Shown here: one piece after another, positions 1-9,932 of the stretch
How the letters are laid out: each line of letters starts with the position of its first letter
How positions within the stretch are numbered: the stretch's first letter is position 1
Assembly (NCBI RefSeq): GCF_001045555.1
Contig: NZ_LFBU01000001.1
Coordinates: forward strand, 2,604,001-2,668,000
Direction of reading: 5' to 3'
Length of the DNA: 64,000 bases
From: Marinobacter subterrani
Lineage (GTDB): Bacteria; Pseudomonadota; Gammaproteobacteria; Pseudomonadales; Oleiphilaceae
Translations under genes and position numbers: made by a program
The notes under the pieces: generated by a model
Seen by the model: the letters and a program-made list of their open reading frames with translations, nothing else
Told to the model about the DNA's origin: nothing
The model's database searches: none

Positions 1-1114
1 CGGTTTCAGTGAAGAAGCCCGGGATAGCGGGCTGCGCAGCCATGTCTGCGGGCAGATCAACCTGAACCTGCCGGAACTGATTGACCGCAAACTCTGGCGC
101 TTCATGTGTCCGGCCTCAGGCTATACCTACCTCGCCATGCTGGAAGCCATTGAGCAGTCAGGCCTGACGGACAAGCACATCAAGGCTGACACCACCGGCA
201 TTATTTTCGGCCAGGGTGGTGCCTCTACCGTGGAACTGCTCGATTCCATCGACACCCACCGTGATCGTGGCATTCGCCGGGTTGGCCCCTACCGGGTGCC
301 CCGCACCATGGGCAGCGCCATCAATGCCTCCCTGGCAACCGGCTTCGGCATTCGCGGTGTCAACTACGGCATTACCTCGGCCTGCGCCACCAGCGCACAC
401 TCCATCGGCCATGCCGCAGACCTGATTGCCCTCGGCCGCCAGGACGTGATGTTCGCCGGCGGCGGTGAAGATATTCACTGGACGCTGAGCCTGCTGTTTG
501 ACGCCATGGGCGCCCTGTCCACCAAGTACAACGACACCCCGGAACTGGCTTCGCGCACCTACGATGCGAACCGGGACGGCTTCGTTATTTCCGGGGGCGG
601 CGGTGTTCTGGCCCTTGAGGCCCTGGAACACGCCGAAGCCCGGGGCGCGAACATCCTGGCGGAGATCGTTGGCTTCGGGGCCACCTCAGACGGCGCCGAC
701 ATGGTTGCGCCCAGCGGCGAAGGTGCCGTACGTTGCATGAAGCAGGCCATGAAGAATCTGGACGGTGATATCAGCTACATCAACACTCACGGCACCAGTA
801 CTCCGGCCGGCGACATCACCGAGCTGAAAGCGCTGAAAGAGACCTTTGGCGACAAGATCCCGCCGCTGAGCTCCACCAAACCCCTGTGCGGTCACGCCCT
901 GGGTGCGGCAGGCGTGCATGAGGCCATCTACAGCCTGATCATGCTGCGCGACGGCTTCATCGCCCCGTCGGCCAACATCCAGACACTCGATGAAGGCGCC
1001 GAGGGTTACCCGATCGTGCGGGAGCGCATGGATAACCAGAAGCTGGACCTGGTGATGAGCAACAGCTTCGGCTTCGGCGGCACCAACGCCTCGCTGGTGT
1101 TCAAGAAGTTCTGA
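1..1114 (+). CDS. fabB: 3-oxoacyl-ACP synthase I, 5' end outside window
   Basis: Elongating beta-ketoacyl-ACP synthase of type II fatty acid synthesis, in the branch needed for unsaturated fatty acids. The reading frame is open from base 2 with no start codon that fits the family, so the first ~35 codons lie before the window. The visible part carries the thiolase-fold catalytic set: the nucleophile Cys in [11 protein letters not shown], the first His in [10 protein letters not shown], the second His in CGHALGAAG, and the C-terminal [10 protein letters not shown] loop. It tracks E. coli FabB closely rather than FabF (for example [11 protein letters not shown] and [14 protein letters not shown]). 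A fabA gene usually lies just upstream, but that cannot be seen here. Confidence 0.96.
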   Translation, partial: GFSEEARDSGLRSHVCGQINLNLPELIDRKLWRFMCPASGYTYLAMLEAIEQSGLTDKHIKADTTGIIFGQGGASTVELLDSIDTHRDRGIRRVGPYRVPRTMGSAINASLATGFGIRGVNYGITSACATSAHSIGHAADLIALGRQDVMFAGGGEDIHWTLSLLFDAMGALSTKYNDTPELASRTYDANRDGFVISGGGGVLALEALEHAEARGANILAEIVGFGATSDGADMVAPSGEGAVRCMKQAMKNLDGDISYINTHGTSTPAGDITELKALKETFGDKIPPLSSTKPLCGHALGAAGVHEAIYSLIMLRDGFIAPSANIQTLDEGAEGYPIVRERMDNQKLDLVMSNSFGFGGTNASLVFKKF

Positions 1115-1120
1115 ACCGGA

Positions 1121-1477
1121 TCAGGACAGCCTGACCGAACGGTATTCAGCCGGGGATGTCCCCATCCAGCGCTTGAAAGCCCGGCTGAATGCGCTTAACT
1201 CCGAAAACCCGAGCTGCTCGGCAATTTCCACCAGCGGCTTGGTCTTATCCTGCATGTAGGTCAGTGCCTGCCGGCGGCGAACGTCCTCAAGCAGACGGGC
1301 AAACGTCAGCCCCTCCCGCTTCAGTTTCTTGTGCAGCGTGTAACGACTCATGTGCAGCTGCGACGCCACCACTTCAACACCTACCTTGCCACGGGCAAGC
1401 TGTACGCTGATCAGGGAACTTACCCTGACGCTCAGCGAAGCCCGCGCCACCTCTGGCGTCAGAGGCTTTGATCCCAT
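1121..1477 (-). CDS. stand-alone AraC-family DNA-binding protein
   Basis: A 118-residue protein that is almost entirely the AraC/XylS double helix-turn-helix. The first HTH is around VEVVASQLHMSRYTLHKKL and the second around VEIAEQLGFSELSAFSRAF, ending in the family signature WMGTSPAEYR. Most relatives with this sequence style (OruR/ArgR type) have a ~200-residue N-terminal sensing domain. That domain is absent here, and only ~160 bp separate the start from the divergent trhP gene. I chose ATG 1477 because AAGGAG sits six bases upstream; longer readings up to 1534 have no comparable site. It may be a SoxS/MarA-like short activator or a remnant. Its 3' end converges on fabB with a 6-bp gap. 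Confidence 0.75.
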   Translation of the reverse strand: MGSKPLTPEVARASLSVRVSSLISVQLARGKVGVEVVASQLHMSRYTLHKKLKREGLTFARLLEDVRRRQALTYMQDKTKPLVEIAEQLGFSELSAFSRAFKRWMGTSPAEYRSVRLS

Positions 1478-1636
1478 CTCGAACTCCTTCTTCGTGTTGC
1501 CCTGGCCCATTCGGCCGAGGATGTGAGCGTACACATGTTAGCCGAAAACAATCAATACGACCTTTGCGCAGGGTCAAGGGAACGCCCGCCCACATCCGGC
1601 AGAATGGCCCGTTTCCAGACTCACCCGGAGCCCCCC

Positions 1637-2956
1637 ATGAACACCCCGGAACTGCTCGCCCCCGCAGGCACCCCTGAACACCTCGAAACCGCCTTCGCCT
1701 ATGGCGCCGATGCGGTATATGCCGGCCAGCCCCGCTATTCGCTGAGAGTAAGGAACAACAGTTTCAAAGACGTTGCAGCCCTGGGAGCCGGAATCGCCCG
1801 GGCCCACGAACTGGGCAAGCAGTTCTACCTTGTTTCCAACATAGCACCTCACAACGACAAGGTGCGCTCCTACCTGAAAGACCTGGCCCCGGTTCTGGAA
1901 CAAAAGCCCGACGCCCTGATTATGTCCGATCCCGGGCTCATCATGCTGGTAAGAGAGAAATGGCCGGACCAGCCCATCCACCTCTCGGTGCAGGCCAACG
2001 CCGTTAACTGGGCCACCGTTGAGTTCTGGCGCCGGCAGGGCATCAGCCGGGTCATCCTCTCCCGGGAACTGGCCCTCGACGAAATCCGCGAGATCCGCAA
2101 CCGGGTCCCAGGCATGGAACTGGAAGTCTTCGTACACGGCGCCCTGTGCATGGCCTACTCCGGCCGCTGCCTGCTGTCCGGCTACATGAACCACCGGGAC
2201 GCCAACCAGGGCGCCTGCACCAACGCCTGCCGCTGGAACTACAAGGAAGTCCGGCACAGCCACGACCAGACCGGCGACCTGATAGCCACCTGCGGCAGTG
2301 GCGGTGTGCAGGAAGTGGAACCAAAGGAAATCCTGCTGGAAGAGCCAAACCGCCCGGGCGGCTTCATCCCCGCCTACGAGGACGAACACGGCACCTACAT
2401 CATGAATTCGAAGGACCTTAGGGCAGTCCAGCACGTAGCAGAGCTGGCCAAAATGGGCGTCCACTCCCTGAAAATCGAGGGCAGAACCAAAAGCACCTAC
2501 TACGTCGCACGCACCACCCAGGTCTACCGCCGCGCCATCGACGAGGCAGTGCACGGCAAACCTTTCGACATGGGCCTGATGGACGAACTGGAAGCTCTCT
2601 CCAACCGCGGCTACACCGAAGGCTTCCTGCGCCGACACCTGCCCCGGGAATACCAGACCTACGAACAGGGCTCGTCGTTCCTCGGCACCCAGCAGGTGGT
2701 GGGAACGATCGTCGATATGGATGACCGGTGGCTGACCATCGACGTCAAGAACAAGTTTGCCCCCGGCGACCAACTGGAACTGGTCAACCCGGCCGGTAAC
2801 ACCCGTTTCTCAGCGGATATCATGGAAAACCGAAACGGCCAGGCCATGGACTATGCTCCGGGCAGCGGACATATCGTCCGCATTCCGAAACCGGCAAATC
2901 TTCCACGATCTCTGGAGCACAGTTACCTCACCAGAATCCTGCCTACCAGCGACTAG
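1637..2956 (+). CDS. trhP: tRNA hydroxylation protein TrhP (peptidase U32 family)
   Basis: A 439-residue U32-family protein, colinear with E. coli YegQ/TrhP, which with prephenate as precursor helps make 5-hydroxyuridine at tRNA wobble position 34. Visible hallmarks are ELLAPAGT at the N terminus, DAVYAGQPRYSLR, the HGALCMAYSGRCLLSGY block, the following cysteines in NQGACTNACRW, and MNSKDLRA with LKIEGRTKS. The cysteines are expected to hold a metal or Fe-S centre. The reading frame is open further upstream, but ATG 1637 aligns with the family N terminus. It reads away from the AraC-type gene and ends just before a long composite hairpin at 2970. Confidence 0.92.
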   Translation: MNTPELLAPAGTPEHLETAFAYGADAVYAGQPRYSLRVRNNSFKDVAALGAGIARAHELGKQFYLVSNIAPHNDKVRSYLKDLAPVLEQKPDALIMSDPGLIMLVREKWPDQPIHLSVQANAVNWATVEFWRRQGISRVILSRELALDEIREIRNRVPGMELEVFVHGALCMAYSGRCLLSGYMNHRDANQGACTNACRWNYKEVRHSHDQTGDLIATCGSGGVQEVEPKEILLEEPNRPGGFIPAYEDEHGTYIMNSKDLRAVQHVAELAKMGVHSLKIEGRTKSTYYVARTTQVYRRAIDEAVHGKPFDMGLMDELEALSNRGYTEGFLRRHLPREYQTYEQGSSFLGTQQVVGTIVDMDDRWLTIDVKNKFAPGDQLELVNPAGNTRFSADIMENRNGQAMDYAPGSGHIVRIPKPANLPRSLEHSYLTRILPTSD

Positions 2957-2969
2957 CAATTAGTATGAA

Positions 2970-3076
2970 GCGCCAGGCGGGAGTGCCTCCCAAAACCGTG
3001 CATGGCCATGGATGGCCATGCCGAGCCCCCACGGACGGGTTCACGGCGTGTTTTGGGAGGCACTCCCGCCTGGCGC
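2970..3076. repeat. composite intergenic hairpin, copy 1
   Basis: Perfect 27-bp inverted repeat (2970-2996 and 3050-3076) enclosing a 53-nt loop. Read on the minus strand, the loop contains the same ordered blocks as copies at 4919-5010 and 57392-57501: ACGC, GTGAA, CGTCC, TG, GCTCG, then a small inner hairpin centred on CATCCATG. Outer and inner stem sequences differ between copies but stay self-complementary. It lies between trhP and the suf promoter, in a 477-bp gene-free stretch (2957-3433). Confidence 0.85.
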
Positions 3077-3182
3077 CAACCTCGAAACTCCCAGTCCTGC
3101 AACAACCAGACTATCAGCCTCATTGCCAGCCCCTTAGTGCCCCAAAGGCTGATTAAGGTATAATCACGCCACGCACAAATTA

Positions 3183-3207
3183 ATACCTGACTAATTTACT
3201 CTGGTAT
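3183..3207 (+). promoter_or_regulatory. IscR type-1-like operator upstream of suf
   Basis: A 25-bp site beginning ATACCTGACT and ending TCTGGTAT. It matches the published E. coli IscR type-1 consensus (ATASYYGACTRWWWYAGTCRRSTAT) at 23 of 25 positions by eye. It overlaps the predicted suf promoter, a position suited to repression by holo-IscR when Fe-S clusters are plentiful. No iscR gene lies in this window, so the regulator would act from elsewhere. Confidence 0.7.
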
Positions 3208-3215
3208 TGTACAAT
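3187..3215 (+). promoter_or_regulatory. predicted sigma70 promoter of suf operon
   Basis: Candidate -35 CTGACT (3187-3192) and -10 TACAAT (3210-3215) with a 17-bp spacer, lying within and just past the IscR-like site. It would leave a ~210-nt leader before sufB. A second -10-like TATAAT at 3159-3164 lacks a convincing -35 partner. Confidence 0.5.
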
Positions 3216-3433
3216 CACCGACCAGAAGCGACGGATTCAGCCTGCTTTTATGCTTATTTATCAGCACCAGGCCACCAGAATCCGTCATCCAAAAAGCGAT
3301 TGCAGGGCGTACTCACCGGATGAGCGACCACTGCAACACCCAAACTGATGACATCCGATCGACAGCCCGCCTACGAGGCTGCCGGCGACACCAGGGGCGC
3401 AAGCCCACGATGAGAGAATACGGAGCGACGATC

Positions 3434-4882
<1,449 letters not shown>

Positions 4883-4918
4883 ACATCTTTGCCCCGCTGG
4901 CCTCGAGGAGGTCAGCAA

Positions 4919-5010
4919 GCGGGGGAGCTTTCCGGGATACGCTGTGAATACGTCCCTGTATGCTCGACAAAATCATCCATGATTTTGACGATCCCGGAAA
5001 GCTCCCCCGC
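4919..5010. repeat. composite intergenic hairpin, copy 2
   Basis: Perfect 20-bp outer stem (4919-4938 with 4991-5010) around a 52-nt loop holding ACGC, GTGAA, CGTCC, TG, GCTCG and an inner AAAATCATCCATGATTTT hairpin. Same architecture as the copies at 2970 and 57392. It sits in the 208-bp gap between sufB and sufC, followed at 5018-5034 by a small CCCGAA/TTCGGG stem without a T-run. It could lower or stabilise the downstream suf message. Confidence 0.85.
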
Positions 5011-5090
5011 TCACTGCCCCGAACGTTTTTCGGGCACCGAAAGGGTCTAAATTTACAGACAGAATTTCAGAGATAGAGAGAAGCCTACAA

Positions 5091-5876
5091 ATGCTGAGCA
5101 TCAAGAACCTGCACGCATCCGTTGAGGGCAAAGAAATCCTCAAGGGCATCAACCTGGAAATCAAGGCCGGGGAAGTTCACGCCATCATGGGCCCGAATGG
5201 CTCCGGTAAGAGCACCCTGTCGCAGGTGCTGGCAGGCAATGAGGCATTTGAAGTCACCGAGGGTGAAGTCACCCTGAACGGCGAGAACCTGCTGGAACTG
5301 GAAACCGAGGAACGCGCCCGCGAAGGTATCTTCCTGGCATTCCAGTACCCGGTTGAGATTCCGGGCGTCAGCAATCTGCAGTTTCTGCGCACCGCGGTGA
5401 ACGCCATGCGCCACCACAAGGGTGAAGGCGAGATGAACGCGGCCGAGTTCATGAAGCTGGCCAAAGAAGTTTCCAAACAGGTGGATCTGGACCCGGCGTT
5501 CCTCAAGCGGGGCGTCAACGAAGGTTTCTCCGGTGGCGAGAAGAAGCGGAACGAGATCATGCAGGCTCTGTTGCTCCAGCCCAAGCTGGCGATTCTGGAC
5601 GAGACGGATTCAGGGCTGGACATTGATGCCCTGCAGGTGGTCTCCAACGGTGTGAACGCCCTTCGGGCGGATGACCGGGCCATCCTGATGGTGACCCACT
5701 ACCAGCGCCTGCTGAACCACATTGTGCCGGATTACGTGCACGTGCTGGCGGGAGGCAGGATCGTGAAATCCGGCGGCCGTGAGCTGGCGCTGGAGCTGGA
5801 AGAACGCGGCTATGGCTGGCTCGGCATCAAGGATGAAGAAACAGCCGACAGCCCAGCTAACAGTTCTGCCAACTAA
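5091..5876 (+). CDS. sufC: Fe-S assembly ATPase SufC
   Basis: A 261-residue soluble ABC ATPase that drives conformational change in the SufBC2D scaffold. Walker A is GPNGSGKS at residues 34-41. The signature SGGEKKRNE begins at ~147, with the extra charged residues typical of SufC. Walker B is LAILDETDSGLD at ~167-175, and a switch His lies in VTHYQRLL. The fixed position between sufB and sufD confirms the call. The start ATG 5091 gives the standard N terminus MLSIKNLHA. Confidence 0.97.
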   Translation: MLSIKNLHASVEGKEILKGINLEIKAGEVHAIMGPNGSGKSTLSQVLAGNEAFEVTEGEVTLNGENLLELETEERAREGIFLAFQYPVEIPGVSNLQFLRTAVNAMRHHKGEGEMNAAEFMKLAKEVSKQVDLDPAFLKRGVNEGFSGGEKKRNEIMQALLLQPKLAILDETDSGLDIDALQVVSNGVNALRADDRAILMVTHYQRLLNHIVPDYVHVLAGGRIVKSGGRELALELEERGYGWLGIKDEETADSPANSSAN

Positions 5877-5891
5877 ACCGGAGCTCGCGGA

Positions 5892-7190
5892 ATGAAACCA
5901 GCACCCACTTTATCGACCGCGTTCCTGCACCCGGCCGGGCAGTCCCTGCCGGAGCCGCTGACTGCCCTGCGCAAGCAGCGCGGGACGGCTCTGGTGGATA
6001 TGCCGCTGCCGACGCGGAAAACCGAAAACTGGAAGTACTCCAGCAAGTATCTCAAGCTCACCGACGAGATGGCGATCTCCCTGCCGGCCGAAGGTAAAAC
6101 CGGCAGCAGCCTGGCGGTGCCCGGCTACAAGGTGGCGTTCCTGAACGGCGTGATGATGCCCGAGGCCAGCGAATACCCGGACCTGGACGGCATCCAGATC
6201 CAGAGCTTTGGCGATCTGAGCGACGACGAGGCCACCGAACTGGCCGGCCGGCTCGACAGCACGCTCGACCGTTATTCCGACAAGCGGGCGGTGCAGATGG
6301 CACGCCTCAATTCCGCCCGGTTTGAAGATGGCCTGCTGATTCGTCTCAGACCCGGTGCGGTGCTGGAGCAGCCCCTGTTCATCATTCATGAGACCAGCGC
6401 TGACGCCAGCGGCTCCGCCTACCCACGTATCTATGTGGATGCCGGCGCCAACAGCCAGATCACCCTGGTGGAAGAATACATTTCCAGCGGCACCGAGCCT
6501 GCGATGGTAAACACCGTCACCGAGCTCAATCTGGCAGAAGGCGCCAACGTCACCAGCATCCGCCTGAACATGGAAGGCGCGAATGTCCAGCATATTGGCT
6601 CTACCGGTGTCCTGCAGCAGCGCAGCTCCCGCTTCGAGAGCCACTGCGTCGGCTTTGGCGGCCCGTTGCGCCGGCATGATCTCCAGGTCAGCCTGGAAGG
6701 TGAAGGCGCCGAGTGCAGGCTCAACGGCGTGGTGGTAACCCAGGGCAAGCAGCACTACGACAACCACACCACCATCGAACACGTGGCGGGCCACTGCAAC
6801 AGCGAAGAGACCTATCGCAACATCGCGGCAGACCAGTCCCATGCGGTGTTCAACGGCCGGATTCATATCCACCGGGACGCCCAGAAGTCCAATGCGGATA
6901 TGAACAACAAGAACCTGTTGCTGTCCAATGGAGCAGAGATCGACACCAAGCCGGAACTGGAAATCTATGCCGACGATGTAAAGTGCGCCCACGGCGCCAC
7001 CATCGGCCAGCTTGACGAAACGTCCCTGTTCTACCTGGTGTCACGGGGTATCGGCCGGCGTGAAGCCAACGTGCTGCTTACCATGGCTTTTATCAATGAG
7101 CTGGTAGAGCAGATCCCGATTGAAGCGGTGCGGGAAACGGTCCAGGGCCGCCTGAACCACTTCTTCGATCAGACATTCCAGGAGGCGTAA
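5892..7190 (+). CDS. sufD: Fe-S assembly protein SufD
   Basis: A 432-residue SufD, the partner of SufB in the SufBC2D scaffold. It needs the N-terminal residues TRKTENWKYSS typical of the family and the C-terminal block YADDVKCAHGATIGQLDE. The His of that block corresponds to the residue at the SufB-SufD interface implicated in cluster formation. The central beta-helix is less conserved, as usual for SufD. It starts 15 bp after sufC and ends 6 bp before sufS, with GGAG-type sites in both gaps, so the genes are very likely co-transcribed. Confidence 0.96.
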   Translation: MKPAPTLSTAFLHPAGQSLPEPLTALRKQRGTALVDMPLPTRKTENWKYSSKYLKLTDEMAISLPAEGKTGSSLAVPGYKVAFLNGVMMPEASEYPDLDGIQIQSFGDLSDDEATELAGRLDSTLDRYSDKRAVQMARLNSARFEDGLLIRLRPGAVLEQPLFIIHETSADASGSAYPRIYVDAGANSQITLVEEYISSGTEPAMVNTVTELNLAEGANVTSIRLNMEGANVQHIGSTGVLQQRSSRFESHCVGFGGPLRRHDLQVSLEGEGAECRLNGVVVTQGKQHYDNHTTIEHVAGHCNSEETYRNIAADQSHAVFNGRIHIHRDAQKSNADMNNKNLLLSNGAEIDTKPELEIYADDVKCAHGATIGQLDETSLFYLVSRGIGRREANVLLTMAFINELVEQIPIEAVRETVQGRLNHFFDQTFQEA

Positions 7191-7196
7191 CCGGTT

Positions 7197-8450
<1,254 letters not shown>

Positions 8451-8463
8451 TGGAGGTGGAATC

Positions 8464-8817
8464 ATGACAGCCGAAGTCTTCACCCCGACCGTTGCCGTCA
8501 CCATGACGCCCAGCGCGGTCAAGCACGTGCGCAAGCAACTGGACAAGAAACCGGACGCCCACGGTATCCGGCTCGCCATCAAGAAGAGTGGCTGTTCAGG
8601 CTTCAAGTATGAAACCCACTGGGTGGATGAGCCTGCCGCCGACGACCGGGTGTTTCACATTGATGGCGTCGACGTTTTCGTCAAAGAGGAACATTTGCCG
8701 CTGGTAAACGGCATCGAGATCGACTTTGTCACCGAGGGCGTGAACTCCATGTTCCAGTTCCGCAACCCCAACGCCACCGCCGAATGCGGTTGCGGCGAGA
8801 GCTTTACCGTCGTCTGA
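8464..8817 (+). CDS. sufA: A-type Fe-S carrier, SufA/HesB family
   Basis: A 117-residue HesB/IscA-type carrier that receives clusters from SufBC2D and passes them to apo-proteins. The three conserved cysteines are present in SGCSGFKY and ECGCGESF at the C terminus. A reading from TTG 8443 would overlap sufS by 8 bp; ATG 8464 is preferred because GGAGGTGG precedes it. A REP-like hairpin (8822-8866) follows the stop codon at once. Confidence 0.93.
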   Translation: MTAEVFTPTVAVTMTPSAVKHVRKQLDKKPDAHGIRLAIKKSGCSGFKYETHWVDEPAADDRVFHIDGVDVFVKEEHLPLVNGIEIDFVTEGVNSMFQFRNPNATAECGCGESFTVV

Positions 8818-8821
8818 AAAT

Positions 8822-8866
8822 GGGGTCAGATGAAAATGGGGTCAGATGAAAAGTTCATCTGACCCC
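8822..8866. repeat. REP-like GGGGTCAGATGAA element, copy A
   Basis: A half-site at 8822-8834 is followed by a perfect 13-bp inverted repeat (8838-8850 and 8854-8866) with an AAG loop. It lies between sufA and sufT inside an apparently continuous operon. There is no T-run after the stem, so it may be a weak transcription or mRNA-stability element rather than a full terminator. The same unit recurs at 11979, 15843, 22130, 45278 and 58558. Confidence 0.9.
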
Positions 8867-8905
8867 GACTTAACAAACACAGCATTTAGCGAGGCCAGTC
8901 TGGGC

Positions 8906-9448
8906 ATGCAAGAACGGGAAGTGGTGCTGACCAAACGTGAGGTGGAAGCCCGCCTTGTTCCTTCCGGAACTGAAATCATGATTCCGTCGGACACCTTCGT
9001 GACCATCACGCAGTCACTGGGCGGCACCTTCACCGTCGCGGTTAACGGCAACCTTGCCCGGATCGAAGGCCGCGATGCCGACGCCCTCGGCAAGCAACCC
9101 CTGGAAAGCAGCTTCGAGACCCCGCAAGACGGCACCGTCAATGAGAACCAGGTCTGGGAAGCGATGCGCAATTGCTACGACCCGGAGATTCCGGTCAACG
9201 TGGTGGACCTCGGCCTGATCTACGAGTGCAAGATCGAGAATGGCACTCCGGAGGGCAACCACGTGTACGTCAAGATGACACTGACCGCCGCCGGTTGCGG
9301 TATGGGGCCGGTGATCACCGATGACGTCCGGCGCAAGCTGGAGCATGTGCCCAATGTCGACAAGGTAACCGTGGACCTGACTTTCGATCCGCCCTGGAGC
9401 AATGACATGCTCACCGACGAAGCCAAGCTTGAACTGGGAATGCTGTAA
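8906..9448 (+). CDS. sufT: SufT-type Fe-S assembly protein (DUF59)
   Basis: A 180-residue protein with a SufT N-terminal half and a C-terminal MIP18/DUF59 domain. The DUF59 part shows DPEIPVNVVDLGLIYE and the cysteine-bearing TAAGCGMGPVI motif. SufT-type proteins assist Fe-S maturation, most clearly when demand is high. A longer reading from 8846 would start inside the REP-like repeat and is not credible; ATG 8906 gives the family start MQEREVVLTKREV. Its stop codon abuts the sufE start. Confidence 0.9.
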   Translation: MQEREVVLTKREVEARLVPSGTEIMIPSDTFVTITQSLGGTFTVAVNGNLARIEGRDADALGKQPLESSFETPQDGTVNENQVWEAMRNCYDPEIPVNVVDLGLIYECKIENGTPEGNHVYVKMTLTAAGCGMGPVITDDVRRKLEHVPNVDKVTVDLTFDPPWSNDMLTDEAKLELGML

Positions 9449-9919
9449 ATGACTGCCAGCAAAGAAACCTTTCTGACCAACCCGCTCGGCAAAGACACCA
9501 CCCTGGAAGACGTCCTCGACGGCTTCGAGTTTCTGGACGACTGGGAAGAGCGCTACGCGTTCATCATCGATCTGGGCAAACAACTGCCCTCGTTCCCGGA
9601 TGACGCCCGCATTGAAGAAAACTACGTGCACGGCTGCCAGAGCCAGGTCTGGCTGATCCATTACTACGATGAAGCCAGCGGCAAGCTGTTCCTGTTGATC
9701 GACTCAGACGCCATGATTGTACGCGGCCTGGCCGCCATCATCCTGGTGGCCCTGAACGGCAAAACCCCGAGAGACCTGCTTGCAACCGACATCGACGAGC
9801 TGTTCGAGCAACTCGACCTGTTCCGCCACATTTCCCCCACCCGGGGTAACGGCCTGCGCGCCATGGTGGGGAAAATCCGCGATATTGCCGCCGCCGAGAT
9901 TGCCGGCGCCGGCAACTGA
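9449..9919 (+). CDS. sufE: sulfur acceptor protein SufE
   Basis: A 156-residue SufE, which accepts persulfide sulfur from SufS, stimulates its activity and transfers sulfur to SufB. The acceptor Cys sits in the diagnostic VHGCQSQVW motif near residue 60, with FLDDWEERYAFIIDLGK upstream and the C-terminal SPTRGNGLRAMV helix. It is last in the suf operon and converges on flgT with a 13-bp gap, in which I see no strong terminator. Confidence 0.96.
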   Translation: MTASKETFLTNPLGKDTTLEDVLDGFEFLDDWEERYAFIIDLGKQLPSFPDDARIEENYVHGCQSQVWLIHYYDEASGKLFLLIDSDAMIVRGLAAIILVALNGKTPRDLLATDIDELFEQLDLFRHISPTRGNGLRAMVGKIRDIAAAEIAGAGN

Positions 9920-9932
9920 AGGGCTCGCTGGC

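Noticed and set aside
1574..2773. 399-codon open frame antisense to trhP
   Set aside because: Shadow of the trhP coding frame; no domain, no plausible ribosome site, unusual composition.
3320..3433. Longer sufB N terminus or an upstream leader peptide
   Set aside because: The 38 extra codons have no family match, and ATG 3434 has a good ribosome site; the region is better read as a 5' leader.
5910..6992. 360-codon open frame antisense to sufD
   Set aside because: Opposes a clear sufD inside a tight operon; no family character.
8822..8866. CRISPR-like reading of the repeated GGGGTCAGATGAA units
   Set aside because: Units are palindromic, scattered singly or in pairs, and have no regular spacers or cas genes; REP-like fits better.
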